A stretch of 64,000 nucleotides of DNA from Acanthochromis polyacanthus (lineage: Eukaryota; Chordata; Actinopteri; Pomacentridae). The notes under the pieces were generated by a model. The model was not told where the DNA came from. It was given only the letters and a program-made list of their open reading frames with translations, and made no database searches. The stretch is from NCBI RefSeq assembly GCF_021347895.1, contig NC_067136.1, positions 6,537,024 to 6,601,023 of the forward strand, read 5' to 3'. This document shows positions 11,983 to 22,445 of this stretch, one piece after another. Position 1 is the stretch's first letter; the number at the start of each line of letters is the position of its first letter. A program made the position numbers and the translations under genes.

Positions 11983-14909
11983 TTAAACTCTGTGGAAGCC
12001 ACCACCATATCTAACTGCTTCACTCATAAGTCTTCTGAATTCAGTGTAAGTGTTGAGATGCTGCACTGGAAAAGTTACTGTACGAGTGCATGCACTCACA
12101 GTTTGGTAACAAATGGAGTGATCTCCAAGTGGCTCCCTGCAGTCGTGGTCAAACATGAATATTATTTTGAAATGTCTCTTTTCATCAGGGAGGATGGGAA
12201 TGTGGGCTTACCTGGTCAACCACTGGAGCACATGCTGAACTCCAAGAGAGTGGGGCTCCTCAACTGCAGCACTGTGATGTTTAAAATATAAGAAATAAAA
12301 CATGTTACAAACAATTTGAACTAAGGAATTTCAATTTAAATAATCATGTAGTAATCGTGTAATCATCTTATAGCCTGGTTATTATCATCCTGGAAGAGAC
12401 AACCCTGTCATGATAAGTGTGAGCACTCAGAACTACTTTGTTCTGATTTGCTGTGACGCTTGCTTCTGGTGTGTTAGATAGCTATATGTTATTGCCATTC
12501 AATTTTGGTTATATAGAAATAAATTGTTAATAAAGTAACCTTGTTCGGGGTGGGATTAAATAAGTTCTGTCTTCTTCCCACTCCCTTTCGAACATGTATG
12601 ATTTGTAAATTTATGTGATGCCTTGTTTTAGCTGCGGTTTTATTTTGTATAAGTTGCATCGGCTGTCTGTTAATTTCATGTTCGAAATAAGTAAATTTAA
12701 AAAAAATTTCAAGCTCCTGGCAAAAATCTTGCATGAAGTTTATAATCTTTCAGTTGTCTCCTGAGATGTCCCCTTTTCACTGAGCTGTGGTCGGCAGTTC
12801 ATCATTATGAAATCAGCATCTGGCTAAAAAGAATAAGTGAATATACAATTGGTGTTAAAATTCATATACATATATAACAAAGAACAAAATCCAGAACAGG
12901 GGGATTGTCTGCAAGAACACGGTGAGTTAAACTGTTATGAATAATGCTTACTTTGATGATCTTCCAGGAACAAAGAGTGTGTAAAGCTTCAGGGTTTGCA
13001 GCCATCTGACTGAGCAGACCATACAGTTCCATGGCCTTTCTCACTGGCTGAAGCATTGGAATCAGTCTGTGGTAGAGTGCAAGACAATAGTACTATGAAA
13101 GAAAGAACACAAAAATCAAAAACTGGTTTAAAAATTAAAAATATTTAAATGACAGTTGTTGTTTCTTACCGAATGATGTTTTGTTTATTATCCAGCTTGA
13201 TCTGGCTTGTGTATCCACAGTTTATAACTTCATCAGCCAACAACATCAGAGACTGTGCATCAGCCACATGTTCAACCTGAAAGTGTTCAGTGTTAAGCGA
13301 AAAATGTAGAAAGTGAAAGTATGCATAGCTCAGAGTACTGCAGATTTACAAAACAGCCACTTTAATAAACACTATGTTTTGTCATTTCCATCACAATGAA
13401 ACACAAACTATTTTTCTCACCTCTTCATCACTCTCATCAGAAAGTGATTTTCCTTTATTGCAAGCATCTGCAGAGGCATCACTTCATGACACTGGTAACA
13501 TGTCTTCTTGGGCATCTTTGAAAAGTGCTGCGAGTCAGCAGGCAGAGGAGAGGCGTCTAATGTCTCCTGTAGTGGCACTATGTAAATAGTGGCTTTACCC
13601 CCTCCTGACTGAGCTCTCAGAGTTTTTACAGAATAACCCTCTGCTTCTGGTGGAATTACAGTGAGCTTCTGTCGACCACTGCCACATTTATTGTAAGAAA
13701 CACAAACATATTCTAATTAAAAATACACCTATTTATCATCAACGAGCCATCTCTAATGCTTACAACTAAATGCCTGTGCAGCAATAGCCCTTATGTACAA
13801 CTAAAATAAATTACAAATACAGGAGTGGGATGTGATACAAAAATACACAATCCTGGCCTTACAAACCTGCTGCTTTATGCAAGAGCCATCCCCCATAAAG
13901 ATCTTCCATTTTTGGGAATGTTTCAGCCAGGACCTTTGAAATCTGACAACAAAGAAAAGAAAGAGAGAAATAAAACACTACAATATAGACGTTAACATGT
14001 AATTTGGGTTAAAAGTGTTGCCCAATGACCGCCTTAAACACGGAAAGTCAAAACTCTGAACTGACTACTGTACCTCTGCATGGTCACTGTCGTCAGGCAG
14101 CAACACCGTCTGTCTTCTCATGCCAGCTTGAAGGAGTTCAAGCTCCTCAACTGGCAAAGGTGTGTAGGGTGTGTTTTTTGGAAGCAGATAAAAATTGAGA
14201 GTGATGGTCTTGCTGGTTGTTCTAGGAGGCTGCTTGATGGAAGTTAAACACCTCTTTTTACCTCAACTAAAGTTTGATCTGAAGTATCCTGGAAAAGATC
14301 TGTACAGGACATATATATGTATGCATTTATAAATAATATAGTCAAATATTAGATAATTTGATTTTTTTTAGACTCTCTCAGTTCTGATTATATATGAATT
14401 TAAATGTTAAACACATCCACAAACCAAATGAGAACATCAAATTCACAATATTATGAATAAAAACCTATGATTGACTAAACATGCAAACCTTGCCATCTCT
14501 TGCTGTACAGTTACATTTCTAGGCTCTGGCTGTCTGCTCTCTGTAGGGCTTGGTGAACTAGTTGTGGCCATGGTGTTAACCAACAAAGTTATTAGATTTC
14601 TGGCTGCTAACTCAACCGCACTTTGACCCTAAATCAATACCAAATATAAAGTTAATATGTTCTGTCAAAACACAAGTATTTAACACTTTGAAATCAAACA
14701 CTAATGTCCAACAAAGTTTTCATTAGCTATTAGGTTAGCTTTAGCTCTACAGCTTTGACTCCTGCTAGTAAATCAGCTTTAATCTGAAAGGTTGGTTAAT
14801 AGAAAGTTTAATCAAAAGCACAGCTAATAAAAAATTAAAAAACCCAAAAATCTTAACTAACCTGACATGGTGGCGGAGTATTTGGGTTGTCATTATTTGG
14901 ATCTGTCAT
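11983..14909 (-). pseudogene. HECT-type E3 ubiquitin ligase-like protein carried by the transposon
   Basis: Minus-strand exons by splice sites and frame: 14909-14862, 14628-14489, 14299-14074, 13942-13867, 13685-13421, 13276-13170, 13066-12952, 12833 to about 12713, 12271-12212 and 12175-11983 (TAA). The N-terminal part (VELAARNLITLL, TITLNFYLLPK, EDLYGGWLL, GGGKATIYIVPLQET) matches what I remember of fish proteins labelled G2/M-phase E3 ligase-like. The last exons resemble a HECT C-lobe: HVLQWLTR, then FDHDC, HSICYQTVSACTRTVTFP and a GFHRV end, with the likely catalytic Cys (codon complement of 12088-12090) ~35 residues from the C-terminus. Most of the HECT N-lobe is absent. Breaks: TGA at 14263-14265, a frameshift in exon 5, AT for AG before exon 5, a frameshift in exon 8 plus a LINE insertion. 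Confidence 0.72.
12540..12712 (+). mobile_element. LINE 3' UTR/tail fragment inserted in HECT-like exon 8
   Basis: The stretch from gttcggggtgggattaaata to the A-rich run ending near 12712 looks like the 3' end of a fish LINE: two 'ttcgaacatg/atgttcgaaataa' blocks followed by an A-rich tail (taaatttaaaaaaaattt). It interrupts the minus-strand reading NFMQDFCQELE right after CAGGAGCTTGAA, so it arrived after the transposon. Left boundary approximate; no clear target duplication. Confidence 0.5.
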
Positions 14910-14984
14910 GCTGTTTAGCTAGCACATCTGCTAAATCCTCGTTTTGTTGCGGAAGCAGGACTGACTTTCTGCAAAACCGTACCA

Positions 14985-15510
14985 AAACATTACACCTGTA
15001 TTTAACACACTAAACAAAATAGTGCTTTATTTAATGTAATTAAATAATAAAACAATACTCACTGAAAATATGTCGTAGTCCAGCGTATATAGCAGAACTC
15101 CAGTTGATTTAGCGATCGTTTTTAACAGCGCTTCCGAGAGGCGGCCGAAACAGGGACCCGATTGGATAGAATCAGAAGTCTGTGATTGGCTGGAATTGTG
15201 GCACATTTGTAACGCCGTGCAGAGTTGAGCGAGCGTGAAGGCAGATTTGAGCGTGTGCAGAGAGCAGATGTTGAGCGAGAGCGAGAGAGACGTAGCGAGG
15301 ACGTAGAGCAGAGATCCACAGGAGAGCAGAGTGAAAAACCGAGTGAAAAACATTGAGACTGTGTGTGTATGTGGATAGTTGCAAATATAAAAATATATTT
15401 TTTGAGTGCAGAATAGATTTTTGTTTGCTCAGATTAAGTTTTTCTTTGCTCAAAATTGTTTTCTGTGCTCAAAATTTCACACTGTGCGCTCAGGATTGTG
15501 GCACAAATAT
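14985..15510 (-). repeat. Right terminal inverted repeat of the large transposon
   Basis: Mirror of the left terminus, with a few substitutions and small indels (one extra TCTCGC-type unit; 'ttttca' where the left has 'ttttcg' at the donor). Read on the minus strand it has the same donor, exon ending at 15063, pointing to the HECT-like gene. High identity between the two arms argues for fairly recent activity or gene conversion. Confidence 0.93.
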
Positions 15511-15849
15511 GACTCCATACATTTCCTCATTCATTCAGTCAGTAAGCGAGCGAGTTTTGGCGTAGAACAGCTTTTATTAACGATCCAGTGGATAAAGGAG
15601 CAGCATTACTGCACAGATAATTAAATATTCATCGGTAGATTGTTATCGGACCGAGCATAACCCAGCGGGCACCTTGAGGTCAATTTGATGTTTAGAAATG
15701 GTCAAGATTTTGACTACTACCATAAATAGCTTGAAGAGGCTTTGAGATCGTTATTGTGGTAAAGAGGCCCTACAAAGGGATCAATCCCACATCATTTTAC
15801 TGTGCAATTACATTGACAATTAAAATACTTGACATCAAATCAACGTTGC
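15511..15849. other. Unassigned flank between the large transposon and L1-B
   Basis: 340 bp with no open frame or repeat that I recognise. It is not the continuation of the LINE seen at 7627, although it begins exactly at the tip of the large transposon. Contains cattcattcagtcagtaagc and an A+T-rich middle. Confidence 0.6.
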
Positions 15850-16820
15850 TCCTTGATGCTTTTTTTTCCCCACAATATTTTTATTTAGCTTTTACAGTAA
15901 CATAAAATGGTGACAATACTGACAATCATGACATATATGGCCGAGCCATGGCTGCATGTCATTTCTCAAAGATTAGCTGCCAGTTATCGCTAAAAAAAAA
16001 ACAATCACAATAAAAACACAAAGTGAACAACATGTTTCTCTTGTTACAAAACGGATTATAAACCCAATGTAATGGATCTTAACATAAAGGTAATAACAAT
16101 GATAAGCTACAGGCATTTGAAAAGTAACTTATTAAAAAATAAAATAAATTAACAGTCACAATTTTGGAAATTGCCATACCTGCAGTAGTTAGTCATCAGT
16201 TTGGTTTTCTGTGAAGTCTGAGCTCTTGACATAATCAATAAAGGACTTCCATATACCTTCAAATATATGCTGTTTACCTTTCAGAATATAGGTAATTCTT
16301 TCCAATGGCAGATTTGATAATGTCACGGATGCGCTAGGAGAATCCAAGCAGAGAGCACAACAATCCCTTAGGTGCAATAAGGTTTATTTCTCCGAAGTCT
16401 GTTGGAGAGGGGGGAGGCGAAGCACAGGGGGTTGAGTGCAGAGGGATCCGGGAGACAGGCAGGAGTTGCAGGAGGGAATGGGGGAAGCCGAGGTGGGGCA
16501 GACTGCCGGCCGCGTTTCAGACGAAGGGTTCCGGGGTTCACAGGGAATCAGGCAGGACGGACAAGGGTCTGGACAGCTGGACCGGCTGTCGGGGAGAACA
16601 GAGAAAACTGTTAGACAGGTGTATACGACACTGAATACAAGCTGCAGCTAGAGAGTTTAACTAACGATGTAGTTGTGTTTAACAATCGGGCGAAGAATGG
16701 AGAGATGAACCGGTCTTTTATTGTCGTAGGAGTAATCATGGGAATAATCTCCAGCTGTCCAGACTCCGGGGTAACAGTTGATCGTCTGAGTGGAAGCAGC
16801 TGGGTGACTATGCTCCACTC

Positions 16821-17568
16821 CAACACGGTCTCACGGGGATTCGTGAAACTGTCACGTCAGTTTTTGTTTCGGTTTCGTGCGCACCAACACGATGTCGTCA
16901 TGTTTTTCGTGCCGTGCCGCTCACCACGAGTGAAACCCGCTGTGGTAATCACATCTGAAAGTGGTTTATATGGGCGGATTCATGACAATCTAAGCTTTCC
17001 ATCGGCGTTTGCGGCCGCCGCCGCCGCCGCCGCCATTGCGGCCGCCGGACATCCGGCCGCTGTGGCCGGATCACATCTGAAAGTGGTTTATACCGGCGGA
17101 TTCATGACGATCTAAGCTTTCCATCGGCGTTTGTGGCCGCCGCTGCGGCCGCTGCTGCAGCCGCCGGACATTCTTTAAATTCCTATGCAAATTAGGCGGA
17201 TTCATGACGATCTAAGCTGTCCATCGGCGTTTGCGGCCGCCGCCGCCTTTGCGGCCGCCTTTGCGGCCGCCGGACATCCGGCCGCTGTGGCCGGATCACA
17301 TCTGAAAGTGGTTTATACCGGCGGATTCATGACGATCTAAGCTGTCCATCGGCGTTTGCGTTTGCGGCCGCGGTGGCGGCCGCAAACGCCGATGGACAGC
17401 TTAGATCGTCATGAATCCGCCGGTATAAACCACTTTCAGATGTGATTACCACAGCGGGTTTCGCTCGTGGTGAGCAGCACGAAAAACATGACGACATCGT
17501 GTTGGTGCGCATGAAACCGAAACAAAAACTGACGTGACAGTTTCACGAATCCCCGTGAGACCGGGCTG
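16821..17568. mobile_element. Palindromic non-autonomous element, 7-bp target duplication (copy 1)
   Basis: Flanked by TCCACTC at 16814-16820 and 17569-17575. The termini are inverted, left CAACACGGTCTCACGGGG and right CCCCGTGAGACCGGGCTG, each followed by ATTCGTGAAACTGTCACGT and then TTTCGTGCGCACCAACACGA. Between the arms lie repeated GC-rich units built of GCGGCCGCC runs and a ~60-bp core (ctgaaagtggtttataccgg / cggattcatgacgatctaag). No coding capacity. A clearer copy is at 56485-57032. Confidence 0.85.
16939..17455. repeat. Tandem and inverted ~60-bp core units with NotI-rich linkers
   Basis: The core 'tctgaaagtggtttataccgg...ggattcatgacgatctaagc' starts near 16950, 17070, 17298 (+), with a partial unit at about 17195 (+) and an inverted one at 17387-17450 (-). 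Linkers are GCC-repeat blocks with several GCGGCCGC sites. Copy 3 in this window has only one core, so this array expanded after insertion. Confidence 0.8.
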
Positions 17569-20360
17569 TCCACTCAGTGCAGCGCTGCAGAGAGAGAGGG
17601 AGAGAAAGGGAAAAGACAGATAGGGAAAAAGGGTCTTTGTGAGGATTCGGCCTCAGCTCCTGTCTCTCTCCCAGTCGTTTACCCCCTGTCTGCCTGCACT
17701 CAGCCGCCTGATTGCTGTCATTGGCTCCAGCTGCAGCTAATCAGTTCACCTCACTCACCTGTTCCCCGCAACTATTTAAGCTCCCTTCTTCCCCTCAGTC
17801 TCTGCTGGATCATTGCCTCAGCTACACTTAGCCATGACTATGTTCATGCAAGATTCTACCTTTGGACTGCATCAGTTTTTGGACTCATCTGCTTTTCCCT
17901 AATGGACTTATCCTTTTGGACTCAGCTTTTGGATTACCTCTGCGCCTCCCTGATTATTTGTTTTCTCCAGTTGTGAGTACATCCGCCCTTAGTTTAGTTT
18001 GATTTAGTTAACCTTACTCCACTGCGTTATCCCCCCTGGGTTTAATATTCAGTTTTCTGTTTATAAATTGTTATTTTTACATTAAATCATTATTAATCTC
18101 ATCCACCTGTCTGTGCCTGCTGCTTGGGTTCACACACCAATTTGTGACAGTCTTGGGATGCCAGGTGGGGAGGAACCGGGGTGAGGAGGGAGCCCTGACA
18201 GATAACATTTGTTTTAACCATTGACTGATACTTGGTTGATGGGTTTTTTTTTCTCCATAGCAATGCAATACACTTTTTGGCATCTAGCAAACTTAGGTCT
18301 ATAAATGCTTTTTCATACTTACTGTAGTTATGTTTCTCTGGATAAAGCCCCAATAAGAAAAGCTTAGGTTCCAACAATATTGATTTGGAAACAATCCTTT
18401 CGACCAAAACTCTTACCTCTTCCCAGAACTTAATAATTATTCTACACTGCCAAAGGCAATGAAATAATGTTCCTCTATCTTCTGTACATTTTGTGCATAT
18501 ATCTGGTATATTCGGGTTATATCTATTCAATTCTACCAGCGTCACATATGTCCGCATTAACCATTTATATTGTATTACTCTAAGCCGTGCATTTATGGAT
18601 GCAGAATGAGCATTGGCGCATGCGTTTCCCAATCTTCCTTGGAAATATCTGTTTGTATGTTTTCCTTCCATGCCCTTAGTTTATATGTTGAGTTCTCACT
18701 AGAAAATGATACCAACAAATTGTAGAGTTCTGATATTGCACCCTTTCTTAGACAATTCTGTGTAACAATTTTTTCCAGTTCTGTGTAGCAGGGTTTAGAA
18801 AGTATATTGTTTTGATTTGTTCTAACATAATTTCTAAGCTGAAGGTACTTGAAGAAATGTTTTCTATCGAGGTGACATTTAGCTCTTAGTCCATCAAAGG
18901 ACATCATATCATCTGAGTTTGTTGTGTACAGATCTCGAATTGTTCCAAGTCCTTCAGTTAACCATAATTCAAATGTTGCATCTGCCCTTCCTGGTACAAA
19001 AAACTGATTACCCCAAATTGGAGTAAATTGAGATGGTAACTGGTTCGTTCAAGCATTTCTTCACTTCGTACCAAATTTTTATCACATGTTTTACAATTTG
19101 ATTTTTAGTTTGTTTATAAAGCTTTTGTACAGTGCCTGAATAAATGTATGAAGGGAAAGATAGATTTAAGCCGTAAGATTCCATCTCGGCCCAGTGAGAG
19201 GCATTATCCATTGAAAAATAAAACATAATAGACCTCAGTTGTGCAGCCCAATAATACCACATCAAGTTCAGACATTTCAGTCCCCCCCGGTCAAATGGTT
19301 GGTACAATAAAGACAAGCGTAGTCTTGCCCTATGATTGTTCCATAGAAAACCAGTGAATAATTTTATTTTTGAGAATAACTGTAGGTGGCGGTAACAGGA
19401 TGTTTTGGAATAAATAAAGCAGCTTCGGTAAAGTATTCATTTTTAAAATATTAACTCTGCCCATTATGGATACTGGTAGCGACATCCACCTGTCGACTGA
19501 CTCACCGATTTCTGCCATTAAAGGTTCGTATTTGGCACAAGCTACATGGTCTAACTTGGGTACAATGTGTATTCCTAAATATTTGAATTGATCCACAACA
19601 TTGAATTGAATTGCTTCAGCTCCTGGATTTTTTTCTTTCACTCGAATTAAGTAGTAGTATAGAGAATTTGGTATGATTCACTTTATACCCTGAGATATCA
19701 CCAAATGATTTTATCAGTTGTATCAGAGCTGGGATTGATTTGCTCAAGCTGGACATAAGTAAAATTACATCGTCCGCGTACAGGGCGATTCTGTGCTCTG
19801 TTGGTCCGACTGTTATCCCACAAAACCGTGGATGAGAACGTATCACAATAGTGAACGGTTCTATTGCCAGTGTAAATAACAAGGGCGAAAGAGGACAGCC
19901 CTGTCGGCATCCTTTGTTAATACTGATTGGCTTTGAAATATTTCTGTTTGTTAAAATTTCTGCTGTAGATTTATTGTATATGACCTGCACCCATTTAATA
20001 AAGATCTTTCTAAAACATTGAAAAGATAAGGCCATCCAACCCTATCAAAGGCCTTTTCAGCATCTAACGATAATAGGGCTGTATCTGGCTTATCTTCATT
20101 ATAGTAAATGATATTCAGTATTCTTCTAACATTGTGGAAACCTTGTCTTCCTGATATGAATCCATTTTGGTCCTTATTTACAATTTTTGGCAGAGTTCTT
20201 TGTAATCTAATTGCTAAAGGCTTACATAATATTTCAAGGTCCGAATTTAGCAGGCTTATTGGTTCTCAGATTCTCGCACCTATCAGGAGTTTTGCCTGGT
20301 TTTGGCAGTAAAGTAATTAGAGCTTTATTCATCGAGAGTGGATCCTTGATGCTTTTTTTT

Positions 20361-20581
20361 TTTTTTTTTTTTTTTTGTGCTTTTTGGCTTGTTTTAGGGA
20401 GGGTGACTGTCAATCTGCAGCTATTGAAATCTAAATATTTAATTGACAAAACATGTCAAAACTGACCATTTCCATGGGACCAAAAAAAAAGTGAATGGCC
20501 AGTAACTGGATACAGTTGGTGGTGGATTTGATTCTTTTTTCTATAGACAGAAAATATTGCATTTGAATTCATATGAACATA
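20361..20581. other. Intergenic, poly(T) then unique A/T-rich sequence
   Basis: Follows the L1 target duplication; a T run at 20350-20376 belongs to the duplicated target and its expansion. Nothing else recognised. Confidence 0.5.
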
Positions 20582-21015
20582 CACTGAAAAAAGTAAAACA
20601 TCAGTGTAATTCATTCAAAGTACATATTTATATTGGTCCAATGAAAAATTGTGGTTTTCAGTAGCTGTTTTCACTTGTATCAAAGCAAGTTGCAGGCCCT
20701 CTGGACACACTTAAAACCATTACTTTGACTTGAGTGATAATACCAGAGTTTCTGGGTGTCACGTGACCATGTGACGTCACATCAATTCAGTCTGAAGAAG
20801 TTCGCTGTCCGCTGTTCCACAATTCCCTTGCTTCGCAAAAACATGGACTGGTAAGCTAGCTAAGACTGGTATCTTGCATTGTTGGTAATGTTATTTACAG
20901 CCACGTAAGATCATAAAAATGGCAATATTAAACTTCGTGTCTATGCAGTGCTTTGTTTTACTAGTGAGGCCTGCTAGGTATGTCTGGACGTGTTTTACCG
21001 ACGGCGGGCGGGAAT

Positions 21016-21018
<3 letters not shown>

Positions 21019-21109
<91 letters not shown>
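21019..21109. repeat. (CA)n microsatellite, about 45 units
   Basis: Uninterrupted CA dinucleotides over 91 bp. Long pure dinucleotide arrays of this kind are common and polymorphic in fish. Open frames across it on both strands are artefacts of the repeat. Confidence 0.98.
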
Positions 21110-21112
<3 letters not shown>

Positions 21113-21644
21113 GCTGCAAGATAGAAGGGGATAGAGAGGGCGACTCTCCGGGGGCAGACTTTAGCCGACTGGCGAAATGCGTGTTACTGTAAGTTCCATA
21201 AACCTTTTTTGTACAGATGTAATAACAATTAAACGTGCGCATTTAACTGTCAACCCGTAATTTGGCGGAGGTGATGTGCATTCCTCTGTCGCGTCTGACA
21301 GCCACACCGCAGCTCGGGTATTGGAGAGCGCGCTTATTGGTTTCTGTCTTAGACGTGACGATTGTTCAATGTAAGATTGTGCCGTAAAATGAAACTGTGT
21401 GTGTCCGCTGAATCTGGCTGTATAGTTTAAGCAGTGAAGTTAATTTTAGAAAGAGTGGGGAAAATCTAATGTGAGATATGAAATGGGACTGGGTCATAGG
21501 TGGAATGTTTGCTGCACAGTTACGGACATTACGAACTTGTAGATCTGATATTTGAATTTTGTTTCTTTTGATTTTTTGTTAGACTGTCTGTCCACCAGCC
21601 CAAAGTCAAGGTTGTGGACCCAGCATATACACGTGGTGAGCATC

Positions 21645-22445
21645 ATGGCATATTTCCGGAAGTGGAGGAAACGTAATGCCGAAGTTGCAGCTTTGGCTGA
21701 AGATTCCACTAATTCTGATGAAGAGGACTCCCCATCTGGAATATTAGAAAGTGATGAAGCCGATTTGCATGTATCCAATGATAATAACGATAATGATGAA
21801 GTCTCAGAGTTTGAGCAGTTTTCTGACAGTGACATTGGATTTGAGCGCTGCGCTGAAGAAACTCCTGATCTGGGTGAGGAACTTGCTGCCTGGGCCACCA
21901 AGAATAGCTGCACACGATCTGCTTTAAATGAAATGCTGGAAATACTCAGGCGTCAAGGGCATCGGCTGCCCAAAGACGCCCAAACGCTACTGAAGACACC
22001 AAAAAATGTGATATCGGTTGATAAATGTGGTGGACACTATGCATATTTTGGTATTGCCTCTGGTATTTTAAAACTGCTGTCACAGTATCCCAGCATATGT
22101 GAAAACAGCATAGATCTGTGCTTCAACATTGATGGTGTACCCCTTTTTAAGTCATCAAATTTACAAATGTGGCCTAGACTCTGCAGGTTTCGATACTTTT
22201 CACCTTTCATTGTTGCCCTCTATTGTGGACAATCAAAGCCAAATAATGTTGAAGAGTACTTGTCTGACTTTATCGTGAAGCTTCAACAGTTGCAGCAAGA
22301 AGGCATAGTACATGGTGGCACAACACATCAGGTGTCTGTAAGGGTATTCCTATGTGATGCACCTGCCAGGGCATTTTTGAAGTGTATAAAAAACCACAAC
22401 AGCTATAATGCCTGTGAGAGATGCACAACGAGAGGCACATATTAA
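21645..22445 (+). pseudogene. EnSpm/Tnp2-like transposase, N-terminal part
   Basis: The ATG at 21645 (MAYFRKWRKRNAE) is preferred over the upstream in-frame one at 21552, because residues before it look like untranslated or intronic sequence. There are 266 codons. An acidic N-terminal stretch (EEDSPSGILESDEAD, DNNDNDEVSEFEQF) is followed by the conserved core: SVDKCGGHYAYFGI, LCFNIDGVPLFKSS (a DG pair typical of Tnp2), MWPRLCRFRYFSPF, VALYCGQSKPNN, VFLCDAPARAFLKCIK and a YNACERC zinc-ligand motif. The frame stops at TAA 22443-22445, but the expected continuation is readable just after (RVVLGPKEPDAVERTE at 22450), so a small deletion or shift created the stop. The downstream catalytic half is missing. 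Confidence 0.75.

Larger units (their letters stand above)
7628..15510. mobile_element. 7.9-kb DNA transposon: integrase-like transposase plus HECT-like gene
   Basis: Two long inverted repeats (7628-8149 and 14985-15510) enclose 6.8 kb with two convergent multi-exon genes: an rve/IS3-type DDE transposase on + (CDS ending at 11696) and a HECT E3 ligase-like gene on - (CDS ending at 11983). Their ends are only ~290 bp apart, tail to tail. Outer tips read ATATTTGTG on both sides, compatible with the TAY..RTA ends I recall for the eukaryotic IS3EU superfamily; that assignment is from memory. No matching target duplication is seen: left flank is LINE coding sequence, right flank is unrelated. Both genes are broken. 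A LINE 3' tail (about 12540-12712) is a later insertion. Confidence 0.85.
16321..18200. mobile_element. TG..CA insert with 5-bp target duplication (LTR-like)
   Basis: It begins TGTCACGGATGCGC and ends GGAGCCCTGACA, with GATAA duplicated at 16316-16320 and 18201-18205. TG..CA termini and a 5-bp duplication are the hallmarks of an LTR element or solo LTR, and TGTCA/TGACA form a short inverted terminus. No gag, protease or pol coding is visible. The right part (17570-18200) is C/T-rich with ttaaatcattattaatctc and gtgacagtcttggg. A 748-bp palindromic element sits inside (16821-17568). It interrupts L1 ORF2 cleanly. Confidence 0.65.
15868..20342 (-). mobile_element. 5'-truncated L1-like LINE with 18-bp target duplication
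   Basis: The sequence tccttgatgcttttttttt-like target is present at 15850-15867 and again at 20343-20360, flanking the element, as left by target-primed reverse transcription. The LINE reads on the minus strand from within the RT domain (DPLSMNKALITLLPKPGK near 20340) to a ~320-bp 3' UTR at 15868-16188. Without the 1880-bp insert at 16321-18200 it is about 2.6 kb. It is a different subfamily from the LINE at 1-7627. Confidence 0.88.
16189..20342 (-). pseudogene. L1 ORF2, RT domain to C-terminus (truncated, frameshifted)
   Basis: Reverse transcriptase of the second LINE. Visible in order on the minus strand: LITLLPKPGK, motif [15 protein letters not shown] (about 20035-20080, first catalytic Asp present), [27 protein letters not shown] (catalytic Asp pair near 19777), [47 protein letters not shown] and CTKCTEDRGTLFHCLWQC (a CCHC-like C-terminal zinc knuckle). 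Several frameshifts split it (near 20035, 19630, 19325, 18910 and 18650). The C-terminus is split by the TG..CA insert; removing it rejoins SQWLKQMLS with NLPLERITYIL, and the protein ends at 16189. Endonuclease and ORF1 are absent because of 5' truncation. Confidence 0.87.

Noticed and set aside
11953..12291. 112-codon plus-strand frame
   Set aside because: It lies antisense to the last two HECT-like exons, whose splice sites and motifs explain the conservation.
16980..17400. CpG island/promoter
   Set aside because: The CpG density comes from GCC repeat linkers of a MITE array; no exon or donor is associated.
20891..21242. Open frames across the (CA)n tract
   Set aside because: Poly-Val/Cys or Thr/His strings produced by the dinucleotide repeat.
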